Shown: positions 26,026-33,418 of the stretch, piece after piece
Layout of the letters: each line of letters begins with the position of its first letter
Numbering within the stretch: the first letter of the stretch is position 1
Source of the DNA: a virus
DNA length: 64,000 bases
Direction: 5' to 3' (one strand)
Virus record (IMG/VR): IMGVR_UViG_3300027541_000009
Span: 124,001 to 188,000 of that record
The notes under the pieces: model-generated
Seen by the model: only the letters and a program-made list of their open reading frames with translations
What the model was told of the DNA's origin: nothing
The model's database searches: none
Program-made: the position numbers and the translations under genes

Positions 26026-26327
26026 GTTTCTTTTGCCACTCCAGGTCCGAGATAGGTTTCACTGAACTGGAATGGAGCACCAGGAGTTGTAATACTATAA
26101 TTTGTATCCTTAGTAGGATTTCCAGGAATGTTGATGTTCGTACCAGTTACAGTATAAGATTCACCAGTTGTATATTCAACTTGGCGGATTGCTTCTACAA
26201 TTCTTGTTGTAGATTCTGTTGTTGCATTGATTGTGCCTCTAGTAAAATTAGGCACAACGCTCTCAGCATAAACGGGAGTACAAATGACTCCCGTTGCTAA
26301 AAGCAAAACGGGAGTTAAATGTCTCAT
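25962..26327 (-). CDS. Small exported protein, paralogue of the next one upstream
   Basis: A 121-residue protein with a signal peptide (MRHLTPVLLLATGVICTPVYA, cleaved before ESVV). Its mature part contains YTVTGTNINIPG and YSITTPGAPFQFSETY, which align with YSASGTNIQ and YDINTPGQAFTFSESF of the protein encoded at 26324-26785. The pattern (SGTNI, then TPG.pF.FSE) suggests a shared beta-rich fold. The start overlaps the upstream stop (ATGA). The function is unknown. Confidence 0.65.
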   Translation of the reverse strand: MRHLTPVLLLATGVICTPVYAESVVPNFTRGTINATTESTTRIVEAIRQVEYTTGESYTVTGTNINIPGNPTKDTNYSITTPGAPFQFSETYLGPGVAKETWIDRTTETQSTTTSISVFTQ

Positions 26328-26785
26328 TTGAATACACTCAGTTCAATGGACCTTTGAGCAGTAGCACTTGTTCCAGCACCACCAGCAGTAACAGTAGGAA
26401 CACCAGTTGGTGAAAGAGTACCTGCAAGAGTTCCTTTCTCACCACCAACTTGAGTTACACTATCTCCGTAGAGATTTGGTGTTCCAATAACACCGTTAGT
26501 AACTGTTTGAGTATTAACTGGAGTATCAGCAGCATTGAAACTTTCAGAGAAAGTAAATGCTTGACCTGGAGTATTAATGTCATAGGTTCCAGCACCACCA
26601 ACACCTCCAAAGGATGTTGCTTGGATATTGGTTCCTGACGCCGAATAGGAAGCACCAATTCGAGTTGATTGAACTGCGGCACCATCAACTTTCAATTGAA
26701 CGGAATCAGTGATTTTTGATGTAATTTCAGCAGCATTAACTGGGATTGCGAAGAATAACGAAAAGGCTAATAGAAGTCTTTTCAT
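26324..26785 (-). CDS. Small exported protein, first gene of the minus-strand operon
   Basis: A 153-residue protein with a signal peptide (MKRLLLAFSLFFAIPVNA, cleaved before AEITS). The mature part is Gly/Ser/Thr-rich with the SGTNI and TPGQAFTFSE motifs it shares with its downstream paralogue, and ends RSIELSVFK. Low-complexity beta-forming composition without cysteine suggests a surface or extracellular protein; curlin-like assembly is only a speculation. A late-like box lies 30 bases upstream on the minus strand. Confidence 0.65.
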   Translation of the reverse strand: MKRLLLAFSLFFAIPVNAAEITSKITDSVQLKVDGAAVQSTRIGASYSASGTNIQATSFGGVGGAGTYDINTPGQAFTFSESFNAADTPVNTQTVTNGVIGTPNLYGDSVTQVGGEKGTLAGTLSPTGVPTVTAGGAGTSATAQRSIELSVFK

Positions 26786-26814
26786 TTTCTTATTGTTGTG
26801 ATAAACACTATGAG

Positions 26815-26821
26815 TATTTAG
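26815..26821 (-). promoter_or_regulatory. Late-like box for the minus-strand operon
   Basis: CTAAATA on the minus strand, 30 bases before the ATG at 26785. Confidence 0.5.
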
Positions 26822-26848
26822 GAGAGTGTCCCCATTTGGGGAGGGGGG

Positions 26849-26882
26849 TTGACACAGGCGGCAAACCGTAGTATGATAAATA
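26849..26882 (+). promoter_or_regulatory. psbA promoter (sigma-70-type plus late-like box)
   Basis: TTGACA at 26849-26854, 17-base spacer, TATGAT at 26872-26877. GATAAATA at 26875-26882 overlaps the -10, giving the same early/late double arrangement as the porin promoter. Confidence 0.7.
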
Positions 26883-26890
26883 GGTAAACA

Positions 26891-26996
26891 AATGTTACGG
26901 AACGCAACGTTCCCTTAACATTGTTAGACACCCGATAACCGAGACCTATGGGTGTATAAATTACGTCTCTCATATCCCCGCTAAGGGTGCGGGGAG
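26891..26996 (+). promoter_or_regulatory. Structured 5' leader of psbA
   Basis: The leader is about 160 bases. It holds a long hairpin (AATGTT 26891-26896 with AACATT 26917-26922, enclosing GGAACG 26899-26904 with CGTTCC 26908-26913). It also holds a GAGAC/GTCTC pair and a CCCCGC/GCGGGG hairpin near 26978-26996. No T-runs follow, so these are more likely stability or translation elements than terminators. Confidence 0.5.
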
Positions 26997-27045
26997 CATA
27001 GTATCTCCACCATTTCCCTGATGGTCTTACTAACTGCTTAAAACA

Positions 27046-28125
27046 ATGACTGCTACAATTTCACGTCAACGACAATCGAATACTTGGGAACAATTCTGCA
27101 ACTGGGTCACATCAACCGATAATCGTCTTTATGTCGGTTGGTTCGGAGTCCTCATGATTCCTTGCCTGCTTGCTGCTACGACTTGTTTCATCATCGCATT
27201 CATCGGTGCTCCCCCAGTGGACATTGATGGTATCCGTGAACCCGTTGCTGGTTCACTCATGTACGGAAACAACATCATCTCTGGTGCTGTTATTCCTTCG
27301 TCCAACGCGATTGGACTGCACTTTTATCCCATCTGGGAAGCTGCTTCGCTTGATGAGTGGCTTTACAACGGTGGTCCTTTCCAACTTGTAGTGTTCCACT
27401 TCCTTATCGGTATCTACGCTTACATGGGTCGTGAATGGGAACTTTCATACCGTCTTGGTATGCGTCCTTGGATCTGTGTTGCTTACTCTGCACCTGTGGC
27501 TGCTGCTTCTGCTGTGTTCCTGGTGTATCCTTTCGGTCAAGGTTCTTTCTCTGATGCGATGCCTCTGGGTATCTCTGGTACGTTCAACTATATGCTTGTG
27601 TTCCAGGCAGAGCACAACATCCTGATGCACCCCTTCCACATGCTTGGTGTGGCTGGTGTCTTTGGAGGTTCTCTGTTCAGTGCTATGCACGGTTCTCTGG
27701 TTACTTCCTCACTGGTTCGTGAAACCACTGAGAACGAGTCACAGAACTATGGTTACAAGTTTGGTCAAGAAGAAGAGACCTATAACATCGTTGCTGCTCA
27801 CGGTTATTTCGGACGCCTTATTTTCCAATATGCTTCCTTTAATAACTCACGTTCGCTGCACTTCTTCCTTGCTGCATGGCCTGTAGTTGGTATCTGGTTC
27901 ACTGCTCTTGGTGTTAGCACCATGGCATTCAACCTCAACGGTTTCAACTTTAACCAGTCCATCATTGATTCACAGGGTCGTGTCCTCAACACTTGGGCAG
28001 ATGTTCTGAACCGTGCTGGACTCGGGCTCGAGGTGATGCACGAAAGGAATGCACACAATTTCCCTCTGGATCTTGCTGCTGCTAGCAACACTCCTGTTGC
28101 CCTTACTGCACCCGCAATCGGTTGA
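27046..28125 (+). CDS. psbA: Photosystem II D1 protein
   Basis: A 359-residue D1 protein, full length, with five transmembrane helices and the usual ligands: [20 protein letters not shown] around the non-haem iron and quinone site, and the C-terminal [13 protein letters not shown] region for the manganese cluster. The C-terminal extension ([14 protein letters not shown]) would be removed by CtpA. Residue 130 is glutamate (GREWELS), the form linked to high-light D1 in cyanobacteria. It replaces damaged D1 during infection. The reading frame is not interrupted by an intron. Its own promoter and terminator make it a single-gene unit. Confidence 0.98.
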   Translation: MTATISRQRQSNTWEQFCNWVTSTDNRLYVGWFGVLMIPCLLAATTCFIIAFIGAPPVDIDGIREPVAGSLMYGNNIISGAVIPSSNAIGLHFYPIWEAASLDEWLYNGGPFQLVVFHFLIGIYAYMGREWELSYRLGMRPWICVAYSAPVAAASAVFLVYPFGQGSFSDAMPLGISGTFNYMLVFQAEHNILMHPFHMLGVAGVFGGSLFSAMHGSLVTSSLVRETTENESQNYGYKFGQEEETYNIVAAHGYFGRLIFQYASFNNSRSLHFFLAAWPVVGIWFTALGVSTMAFNLNGFNFNQSIIDSQGRVLNTWADVLNRAGLGLEVMHERNAHNFPLDLAAASNTPVALTAPAIG

Positions 28126-28151
28126 GTTTTATAAAAACTGAATAAGAATGA

Positions 28152-28178
28152 AGAGACCTTTACAGGTCTCTTTTTTTA
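28152..28178 (+). terminator. psbA terminator
   Basis: AGAGACC (28152-28158) pairs with GGTCTCT (28165-28171), followed by seven T. Confidence 0.85.
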
Positions 28179-28188
28179 TGGTATTATT

Positions 28189-28196
28189 CATAAATA
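28189..28196 (+). promoter_or_regulatory. Late-like box before the endonuclease gene
   Basis: CATAAATA, 27 bases before the ATG at 28223. Confidence 0.4.
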
Positions 28197-28222
28197 GTTC
28201 CATACCAAACTTCCATACCATA

Positions 28223-28585
28223 ATGAAAACTTGTAGTAGATGTGGAGAAACAAAAGAACTTGATAGTTTCTCTAAAAGAAGTAGTAGACCTTCTGGGGTT
28301 CAATCAAAGTGTAAGGATTGTGAACGGGAAGTTCGTAGGCAATATTATAAGACTCACGAATATGCTAGACGCAGATTTAAACTTACAGAAGACCAATATA
28401 ATGACCTAATGAAGAATGAGAACTGCCAAATATGTGATGTGGAACTAACCAAGAAGTGTATAGACCACTGCCACTCTACAAATAAGGTTCGTGGTGTTCT
28501 CTGTAACAACTGCAACACTGCATTAGGTCTTGTAGGAGACAACATCAGCACTCTTCAAAAGATGATAGAATACCTAAATAACTAA
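28223..28585 (+). CDS. Endonuclease VII-like HNH (His-Me finger) nuclease
   Basis: A 120-residue protein starting at ATG 28223; a longer frame running back into the psbA terminator is unlikely. An N-terminal zinc-ribbon-like part (CSRCGETKEL, CKDCEREVRRQYY) precedes CQICDV, IDHCHSTNKVRGVLCNNCN and ALGLVGDN. This is the pattern of recombination endonuclease VII-type enzymes (D-H-C-H, then CN.CN..LG). Such nucleases act as free-standing homing enzymes in phages. A free-standing homing endonuclease beside psbA is known in Synechococcus phage S-PM2, so this gene may spread the local psbA allele. Confidence 0.8.
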   Translation: MKTCSRCGETKELDSFSKRSSRPSGVQSKCKDCEREVRRQYYKTHEYARRRFKLTEDQYNDLMKNENCQICDVELTKKCIDHCHSTNKVRGVLCNNCNTALGLVGDNISTLQKMIEYLNN

Positions 28586-28600
28586 AAAGTATTCATAAAA

Positions 28601-29335
28601 ATGGACGCACAAGAACTTCGCAATCTTCAAGAAGCATATATGGAAGTTGTTGAAAATCAGCAACTGGATGAAATCTCTGATAGAAAAGTCAAAGGAATGT
28701 TAAGAAAGAGAGATGCACAAGATGTAGATAGTGGTGGTATAAGTGGTGCTTGGATGGCAAGACGCCGCGCTCATCAGGCAGCAGCAAGAAGAAATGTAAG
28801 AACAGGTTCAAATGTTCGTGTCGATTCTGATTTAGCAAAAGAAGAAGTAGATGTTTACGATCTAATTCTTTCACACTTACTTGATGAAGGATATGCTGAT
28901 ACTCAACAAGCAGCAGAAGCAATTATGGTGAATATGAGTGAAGAGTGGAGAGACAATATTATAGAAAGAGAGGATAGTCCTTATGAGAAAGCATCTGATG
29001 CTGCATTAGATAAAAGATATGGATATGGTAGAGCATCTGGTGATAAGCGTTCTTTCGGTAGAGCAGCAAATCGTTCATCTGCTGCCGCTGCCCTTCGTGC
29101 TATTAGAAGAGGTGAAAGAAGTGGTAGTGGAACTTCAAGAGAAGCAGGTGCTGATGCAGTTCATCAGGGTTGGGCAAGAACTGCTAAAACAAGTACAGAC
29201 CAAACACCAGAAAAGAAACAAAGAAGAGCAAAACTTGCTAATACATCATATTCAAATCTTCCCGATGATGAAAAGGAAAAGGATAGAGTATCTTTTGATG
29301 CTGTAAGAGCAACTTATAATAGAAACAAAAGATAA
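28601..29335 (+). CDS. Conserved-type cyanophage protein, basic, unknown function
   Basis: A 244-residue protein with an acidic N-terminal helix, a recognisable middle motif (YDLILSHLLDEGYADTQQAA, then EAIMVNMSEEWRDNII) and a long basic, Ser/Arg/Ala-rich C-terminal half (GRAANRSSAAAALRAIRRGE). The middle motif occurs in several T4-like cyanophage proteins as I recall them, some annotated as virion proteins, but I cannot assign a role. It is separated from the endonuclease by 15 bases and ends at a bidirectional-looking terminator. Confidence 0.6.
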   Translation: MDAQELRNLQEAYMEVVENQQLDEISDRKVKGMLRKRDAQDVDSGGISGAWMARRRAHQAAARRNVRTGSNVRVDSDLAKEEVDVYDLILSHLLDEGYADTQQAAEAIMVNMSEEWRDNIIEREDSPYEKASDAALDKRYGYGRASGDKRSFGRAANRSSAAAALRAIRRGERSGSGTSREAGADAVHQGWARTAKTSTDQTPEKKQRRAKLANTSYSNLPDDEKEKDRVSFDAVRATYNRNKR

Positions 29336-29340
29336 TAAAA

Positions 29341-29365
29341 AAGGAGGGATAAAACCCTCCTTTAA
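29341..29365 (+). terminator. Terminator between convergent genes
   Basis: AAGGAGGG (29341-29348) and CCCTCCTT (29355-29362). A-runs on the left and T-rich bases on the right make it usable from both strands. Confidence 0.75.
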
Positions 29366-29367
29366 CT

Positions 29368-29571
29368 TTATTTGGAACTTACAAAATCATTAATGATTTC
29401 TGCTTGTTCTAGAACTTGATTAAGTGTTGGAAACTCTGGATAATCCATTGCTACTTTTTTGTTCTCATCTTCATTCCAACGAACAGCAGTATCATATTCC
29501 ATGCTAAACTGGTCATTAAGCATATTATATGCTTGCTTAAAGATTTCAAATCGAAGTTCATAAGGTGTCAT
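29368..29571 (-). CDS. Small conserved-type cyanophage protein (67 residues)
   Basis: Read from the ATG at 29571, which has AGGAGA seven bases upstream; an in-frame ATG 12 codons earlier lacks this site. The product is acidic and helical (YELRFEIFKQAYNMLNDQFS, then DENKKVAMDYPEFPTLNQVL). Proteins of this type are common near photosynthesis genes in cyanophages as I recall. The function is unknown. It is convergent with the 244-residue gene. Confidence 0.6.
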   Translation of the reverse strand: MTPYELRFEIFKQAYNMLNDQFSMEYDTAVRWNEDENKKVAMDYPEFPTLNQVLEQAEIINDFVSSK

Positions 29572-29668
29572 AGATATTCTCCTAATGTGTGTGATGTGTG
29601 TTTCCACTAAGAAACTATATCATAAATTATCAAAAAGTCAAGTAATAATAAAAACCTATCCTCAGTTT

Positions 29669-29713
29669 TCTGAAGCAACTCCTGTTGCTCTCACTGCACC
29701 TTCAATTGGTTGA
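29669..29713 (+). pseudogene. psbA: Relic of a second psbA 3' end
   Basis: Bases 29669-29713 translate as [14 protein letters not shown] and stop, nearly the same as the D1 C-terminus of the psbA at 27046 ([13 protein letters not shown]). Over the last 36 bases, 31 are identical to psbA, and the differences fall mostly at third positions. The likeness continues into the 3' flank (ACTGAATAA in both) and is followed by a terminator. No upstream D1 sequence remains in frame. This looks like the leftover end of an earlier psbA next to psbD. Confidence 0.8.
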
Positions 29714-29738
29714 TAACAACTGAATAACTGATATAATT

Positions 29739-29764
29739 AGAGGGTGTAACAACCCTCTTTTTTT
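29739..29764 (+). terminator. Terminator after the psbA relic
   Basis: AGAGGGT (29739-29745) pairs with ACCCTCT (29752-29758) and continues into seven T. It probably served the lost psbA copy. Confidence 0.8.
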
Positions 29765-29887
29765 ATGTCTCATAATAATCAACATCATCCTATGGAACCC
29801 TGGATCATCTGGGCAGGTGTAGGTATGATGGTATTTACAGTTCTTGTATTTGTCTTATTCACTCTCGGTCAGATGTATTGGGGATAA
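29765..29887 (+). CDS. Small single-helix membrane protein (40 residues)
   Basis: The ATG begins directly at the end of the terminator T-run. The product has a polar, His-rich N-terminus (SHNNQHHPMEPW) and one transmembrane helix (WAGVGMMVFTVLVFVLFTLG). It lies between the psbA relic and psbD. No photosystem subunit is recognised with confidence, although a thylakoid peptide would suit the place. There is no obvious ribosome-binding site. Confidence 0.45.
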   Translation: MSHNNQHHPMEPWIIWAGVGMMVFTVLVFVLFTLGQMYWG

Positions 29888-29926
29888 GCACAAACACTCA
29901 TTGACTACTTTGTTAAGGAATGTTAA

Positions 29927-29934
29927 GATAAATA
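29927..29934 (+). promoter_or_regulatory. Late-like box for psbD
   Basis: GATAAATA, 22 bases before the psbD ATG, which has a strong AAGGAGGT ribosome-binding site. Confidence 0.55.
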
Positions 29935-29955
29935 TGAGAAATAACTAAGGAGGTT

Positions 29956-31017
29956 ATGACTTCTTCTACACTTTCACAACCTATTCAACAACGAGGATGG
30001 TTTGATGTACTCGATGACTGGCTTAAAAGAGACCGTTTCGTTTTTGTTGGCTGGTCTGGACTTCTTCTTTTTCCCACTGCTTATCTTGCTCTTGGTGGTT
30101 GGATTACTGGGACAACTTTCGTCACGAGTTGGTATACTCACGGGCTTGCGAGTTCCTATCTTGAGGGTGCAAACTTTCTTACTGCAGCAGTTAGTACTCC
30201 AGCAGATTCTATGGGTCATTCTCTTCTTCTGCTCTGGGGTCCTGAGGCTCAAGGGGATATCGTCAGGTGGTTCCAACTTGGGGGACTATGGACTTTTGTG
30301 GCGCTCCACGGGGCCTTTAGTCTGATCGGATTTATGCTTCGCCAGTTTGAGATCTCACGACTGGTAGGCATCCGTCCTTACAACGCAATTGCATTCTCTG
30401 GTCCCATCGCAGTGTTTGTGAGCGTCTTCCTGATGTACCCTCTGGGTCAATCCAGTTGGTTCTTTGCACCTTCCTTTGGTGTTGCTGCTATCTTCAGGTT
30501 CCTTCTGTTCCTTCAGGGTTTTCACAACTGGACTCTTAACCCATTTCATATGATGGGTGTTGCTGGTATACTGGGTGGAGCACTGCTCTGTGCTATTCAC
30601 GGAGCAACTGTAGAAAACACACTATTTGAAGATAGTGATCAAGCAAATACATTCAAGGCATTCGAACCAACACAAGAGGAAGAAACCTATTCAATGGTTA
30701 CTGCTAACCGTTTCTGGTCGCAAATCTTTGGAATTGCTTTTAGTAACAAGCGTTGGTTACATTTCTTTATGCTCTTTGTTCCCGTCATGGGTCTCTGGAC
30801 ATCTTCTATCGGGATTATCGGTCTTGCTCTCAATCTTCGTGCTTACGACTTTGTTAGTCAGGAGATTGAAGCAGCCGTCAATCCGGAATACGAAACTTTC
30901 TACACGAAGAATATACTTCTTAACGAAGGGCTTCGTGCTTGGATGGCTCCCGTAGACCAACCACATGAAAATTTTGTTTTTCCAGAGGAAGTTTTGCCTC
31001 GGGGCAACGCACTTTGA
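29956..31017 (+). CDS. psbD: Photosystem II D2 protein
   Basis: A 353-residue full-length D2 protein with five transmembrane helices. Visible family segments are [20 protein letters not shown], the [20 protein letters not shown] iron/quinone segment and the C-terminal [16 protein letters not shown]. It pairs with D1 in the photosystem II core and is usually carried by broad-range cyanomyoviruses. The ribosome-binding site is AAGGAGG. It has its own terminator. A gap of 1.8 kb with the nuclease and relic sequence separates it from psbA. Confidence 0.98.
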   Translation: MTSSTLSQPIQQRGWFDVLDDWLKRDRFVFVGWSGLLLFPTAYLALGGWITGTTFVTSWYTHGLASSYLEGANFLTAAVSTPADSMGHSLLLLWGPEAQGDIVRWFQLGGLWTFVALHGAFSLIGFMLRQFEISRLVGIRPYNAIAFSGPIAVFVSVFLMYPLGQSSWFFAPSFGVAAIFRFLLFLQGFHNWTLNPFHMMGVAGILGGALLCAIHGATVENTLFEDSDQANTFKAFEPTQEEETYSMVTANRFWSQIFGIAFSNKRWLHFFMLFVPVMGLWTSSIGIIGLALNLRAYDFVSQEIEAAVNPEYETFYTKNILLNEGLRAWMAPVDQPHENFVFPEEVLPRGNAL

Positions 31018-31021
31018 TTTT

Positions 31022-31048
31022 AAAGACCTCATTGTTGGGGTCTTTTTT
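31022..31048 (+). terminator. psbD terminator
   Basis: AAAGACC (31022-31028) pairs with GGTCTTT (31039-31045), extended by G-U and G-C pairs, then T-rich sequence. Confidence 0.8.
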
Positions 31049-31077
31049 ATTTACATAAGACCCAAAGTATGATAAAA

Positions 31078-31085
31078 TATAAATA
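31078..31085 (+). promoter_or_regulatory. T4-like late promoter box
   Basis: TATAAATA, 26 bases before the homing-endonuclease-like gene at 31111. Confidence 0.5.
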
Positions 31086-31110
31086 ATAATAGATATTCAA
31101 AGTTAGGATA

Positions 31111-31680
31111 ATGCCCTTAAATAATAAATCAAAACCTTGTGGTGCTTTGATTGGTAAAAAATTTGGAAAACTTACTGTCCTGAAAGAAGAAGTAGTCTTT
31201 AAGAGTGGGAAGAATAGAGTTTATTCAACTTGTAAATGTGAATGTGGTGGAGAAAAAACTTGCGAGAGATATGGTCTTATGAATGGTTCAACTACTAGTT
31301 GTGGGTGTGTTAGGAGAGAAACTACTATTGCTTTTAATAAAACTAAAAAGAAACCAGAAGGTGAATTAAAAAAAGACGATAGAAGATATAGTATGTTTCA
31401 TAATGCTCAACATAGGGCAAAAAGAAAGGGTATTCCATTTAGTATAACTATAGATGATATTATTATTCCAGAAACTTGTCCTTTACTTGGAATACCTCTT
31501 GTATCTACTAATGATAAAAGAGATCCAAGAAATCCTAGTTTAGATCAAAAGGTTCCTGGTAAAGGATATACCCCCGATAATATTTGGGTTATATCTTCAA
31601 GAGCGAATGCCCTAAAATGGGACGCATCCCTACAAGAATTAGAACTCCTAGTAGAAAACCTCAAATGCTTCTCATCTTAG
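31111..31680 (+). CDS. HNH-type homing-endonuclease-like protein
   Basis: A 189-residue protein. The N-terminal third has a zinc-binding look (CKCECGGEKTCERYGLMNG, SCGCVRRE). The C-terminal part has CPLLGIPL and SLDQKVPGKGYTPDNIWVIS with RANALKWDAS, the common pattern of phage His-Me finger endonucleases (lDr..p.kGYt..Nv..is.raN..K). It lies just after psbD, so both photosystem genes have a nuclease gene immediately downstream. It may be a selfish element or help recombination at this locus. Its end overlaps a tiny membrane frame. Confidence 0.75.
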   Translation: MPLNNKSKPCGALIGKKFGKLTVLKEEVVFKSGKNRVYSTCKCECGGEKTCERYGLMNGSTTSCGCVRRETTIAFNKTKKKPEGELKKDDRRYSMFHNAQHRAKRKGIPFSITIDDIIIPETCPLLGIPLVSTNDKRDPRNPSLDQKVPGKGYTPDNIWVISSRANALKWDASLQELELLVENLKCFSS

Positions 31681-31739
31681 TTCTCTTCCAACTTTTTGGA
31701 ATCCTAATGTTTATATTATCTGTTATGCAGGACTTATGA
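31665..31739 (+). CDS. Possible 24-residue membrane peptide
   Basis: ATG at 31665 inside the end of the nuclease gene opens a wholly hydrophobic frame (LLILVLFQLFGILMFILS). Its stop overlaps the following ATG (ATGA). Tight coupling supports it, small size argues against it. Confidence 0.35.
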   Translation: MLLILVLFQLFGILMFILSVMQDL

Positions 31740-31867
31740 TAACTTCTACAACACCATACAAACTCGCAGAAATTATTCGTGATACATGGCCTGGACTTTA
31801 CAGACCACCAGTAAAGACTTATAATAAATCTTCTATAAATATTCCACAAAATTGCAGAAAAAAATGA
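31736..31867 (+). CDS. Small 43-residue protein
   Basis: ATG overlaps the stop of the membrane peptide, and its own stop overlaps the glutaredoxin start (ATGA). The product (TPYKLAEIIRDTWPGLYRPP, then a basic end) is soluble. I know no function. The unbroken chain of overlaps through this stretch supports a real gene. Confidence 0.45.
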   Translation: MITSTTPYKLAEIIRDTWPGLYRPPVKTYNKSSINIPQNCRKK

Positions 31868-32100
31868 AGTTCACAGTTTATTCAAAAGATGGTTGCCCAT
31901 ATTGCACAAAAGTTCAACAGGTGCTAGAGTTGGCACAACTGCAACATGTAGTCTACAAATTGAATAGTGATTTTAGTAGAGAAGAATTTTATTCAGAATT
32001 CGGAGAGGGATCTACCTTTCCTCAAGTGATTGTAAATGACCAACACATTGGTGGATGCACCGATACTGTTCAATATCTAAAGGAGCAAAATCTAGTTTAA
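31864..32100 (+). CDS. Glutaredoxin
   Basis: A 78-residue thioredoxin-fold protein with the active-site CxxC in KDGCPYCTK near residues 9-17, TFPQVIVND (cis-proline) near 53 and GGCTD near 66, the standard glutaredoxin set. I took ATG at 31864, which overlaps the preceding stop, over a TTG four codons earlier. It can reduce disulphides, including those of ribonucleotide reductase and the type II peroxiredoxin encoded at 18003. Confidence 0.88.
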   Translation: MKFTVYSKDGCPYCTKVQQVLELAQLQHVVYKLNSDFSREEFYSEFGEGSTFPQVIVNDQHIGGCTDTVQYLKEQNLV

Positions 32101-32459
32101 TGGAAAACACCATTCACGAAGTTTGTAACGATGTAGAAAAAGCAATTGATTATGCTTTCAATGGTCAATTTGTTTTGAGTTTTTATGATTATCTAAAAGT
32201 TCGTGGAACTAAAAAAGTAGAGGTTGAACAATTTATTGAAAGTAATACAGCACACGAGCTGAGTAATCTTGTAATGGATTTGGATGATTATCTTGAGGGT
32301 GGATCAGATGAGATTCATAAACAACTTCGTGAAGGATATGGACATATTCCAAAACCACAAGCAAGAAAAATAAGAAATTACCTTTACGGTATTCTTGAAG
32401 ATGCCTGGAGATATAATCATGACAAAAGACCAGGAAGGAGAAAGAAGCAAACTAAATAA
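32100..32459 (+). CDS. Hypothetical 119-residue protein
   Basis: The start at 32100 overlaps the glutaredoxin stop (TAATG). The product is acidic and helical (EVCNDVEKAIDYAFNGQFVL, DLDDYLEGGSDEIHKQL) with a basic tail (KRPGRRKKQTK). No motif is recognised. It overlaps the next gene by 41 bases. Confidence 0.55.
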   Translation: MENTIHEVCNDVEKAIDYAFNGQFVLSFYDYLKVRGTKKVEVEQFIESNTAHELSNLVMDLDDYLEGGSDEIHKQLREGYGHIPKPQARKIRNYLYGILEDAWRYNHDKRPGRRKKQTK

Positions 32460-32625
32460 GTCAGAACCTCAAATTAATAGGGGTGTTGAATTATTACTAC
32501 GCAATAGGAGGAGAAAATCATCAACGCCAAAGACTTTTCAAGTGAAGTTTGGTAAAATGATTTCTCTCTTCCGTAGAGAGTTTCATTTCTTTATAGAATT
32601 TCATTTTGATATTAGGAAAAAATAA
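32419..32625 (+). CDS. Small basic protein (68 residues)
   Basis: I chose ATG at 32419 (MTKDQEGERSK); an earlier in-frame start lies deep in the upstream gene. The protein is rich in Arg, Lys and Phe (ELLLRNRRRK, MISLFRREFHFFIEFHFDIR), which suggests nucleic-acid or membrane-surface binding. The 41-base overlap with the preceding gene means both frames are constrained there. The family is unknown. Confidence 0.5.
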   Translation: MTKDQEGERSKLNKSEPQINRGVELLLRNRRRKSSTPKTFQVKFGKMISLFRREFHFFIEFHFDIRKK

Positions 32626-32643
32626 ACTCTCTGGAGAAGAAAA

Positions 32644-32877
32644 ATGGAAACAGCATATGTAATAACATTCGTTACAATGTTCACATTGCTCTTTTTTATG
32701 GTAGGAGGTATAATAGGTTGGTTAACTTATAGGCATTTGTTGGAGTCAAAACCTCCATATTTACATCCAGAGTTCTTTGATGAAAATGGGCAGGTGATTC
32801 CTGACGAAATAGTATCTGTACGATTTGAAAACGATTACGATTATGACTACGACGAAGACGAAGAAAGCGACGACTGA
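32644..32877 (+). CDS. Single-helix membrane protein with acidic tail
   Basis: A 77-residue protein with an N-terminal transmembrane helix (VITFVTMFTLLFFMVGGIIG), a HPEFFDENGQVIPDEI segment and a very acidic end (DYDYDYDEDEESDD). GGAGAAGAAAA precedes the ATG. The end overlaps the next gene by 35 bases. The function is unknown. Confidence 0.6.
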   Translation: METAYVITFVTMFTLLFFMVGGIIGWLTYRHLLESKPPYLHPEFFDENGQVIPDEIVSVRFENDYDYDYDEDEESDD

Positions 32878-33418
32878 AAAACCGATTGAAACTCTTCCCA
32901 CAAATCCTTTTATATTTGAGATTTTAGAGCTTACATCAAAGCAAAGAAGTAATGCAAAGAAAGTGGAAGTTCTTAAAACTTATGAACATGATTCCCTAAA
33001 AGCAATTTTTATTTGGAATTTTGATGATACTGTGATTTCACTGCTTCCTGAAGGTGATGTTCCATATGCAAGCACTGGAGAACAAACCTCTTACAGTGGA
33101 ACTCTAAGTGGAAAAATTAATGATGCAGTTTCTAAAATGGATGAGTTAGACTCCAATTCTCTTGGATCTATGGACCAAGGGAAGTCTTCTATCCGAAGAG
33201 AGTATCATATGTTCTATAACTTTGTAAAAGGTGGCAATGATACACTAAGTTCTCTTCGTAGAGAAACCATGTTCATTAATATTTTGGAGGGACTTCATCC
33301 TAAAGAAGCGGAAGTTTTAGTTCTAACAAAAGATAAAAGACTTGAAACTAAATATAAAATAACTAAAGAAATTGTTTCCGAAGCCTACTCCGATATTCAA
33401 TGGGGGGGTCGTTCATGA
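32843..33418 (+). CDS. DUF6433-like cyanophage protein
   Basis: A 191-residue protein taken from ATG at 32843. The motifs PFIFEILELTSKQRSNAKKV, HDSLKAIFIWNFDD and LLPEGDVPY, then ETMFINILEGLHPKEAEVLV, match my memory of DUF6433, a family largely restricted to T4-like phages. The role is unknown; a DNA- or particle-related function is possible. It overlaps its neighbours at both ends. Confidence 0.6.
   Translation: MTTTKTKKATTEKPIETLPTNPFIFEILELTSKQRSNAKKVEVLKTYEHDSLKAIFIWNFDDTVISLLPEGDVPYASTGEQTSYSGTLSGKINDAVSKMDELDSNSLGSMDQGKSSIRREYHMFYNFVKGGNDTLSSLRRETMFINILEGLHPKEAEVLVLTKDKRLETKYKITKEIVSEAYSDIQWGGRS

Noticed and set aside
27046-28125. Group I intron in psbA
   Set aside because: The D1 frame is continuous for 359 residues, so no intron is present although a nuclease gene lies nearby.
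28148-28222. Longer start for the endonuclease VII-like gene
   Set aside because: The extension runs across the psbA terminator hairpin.
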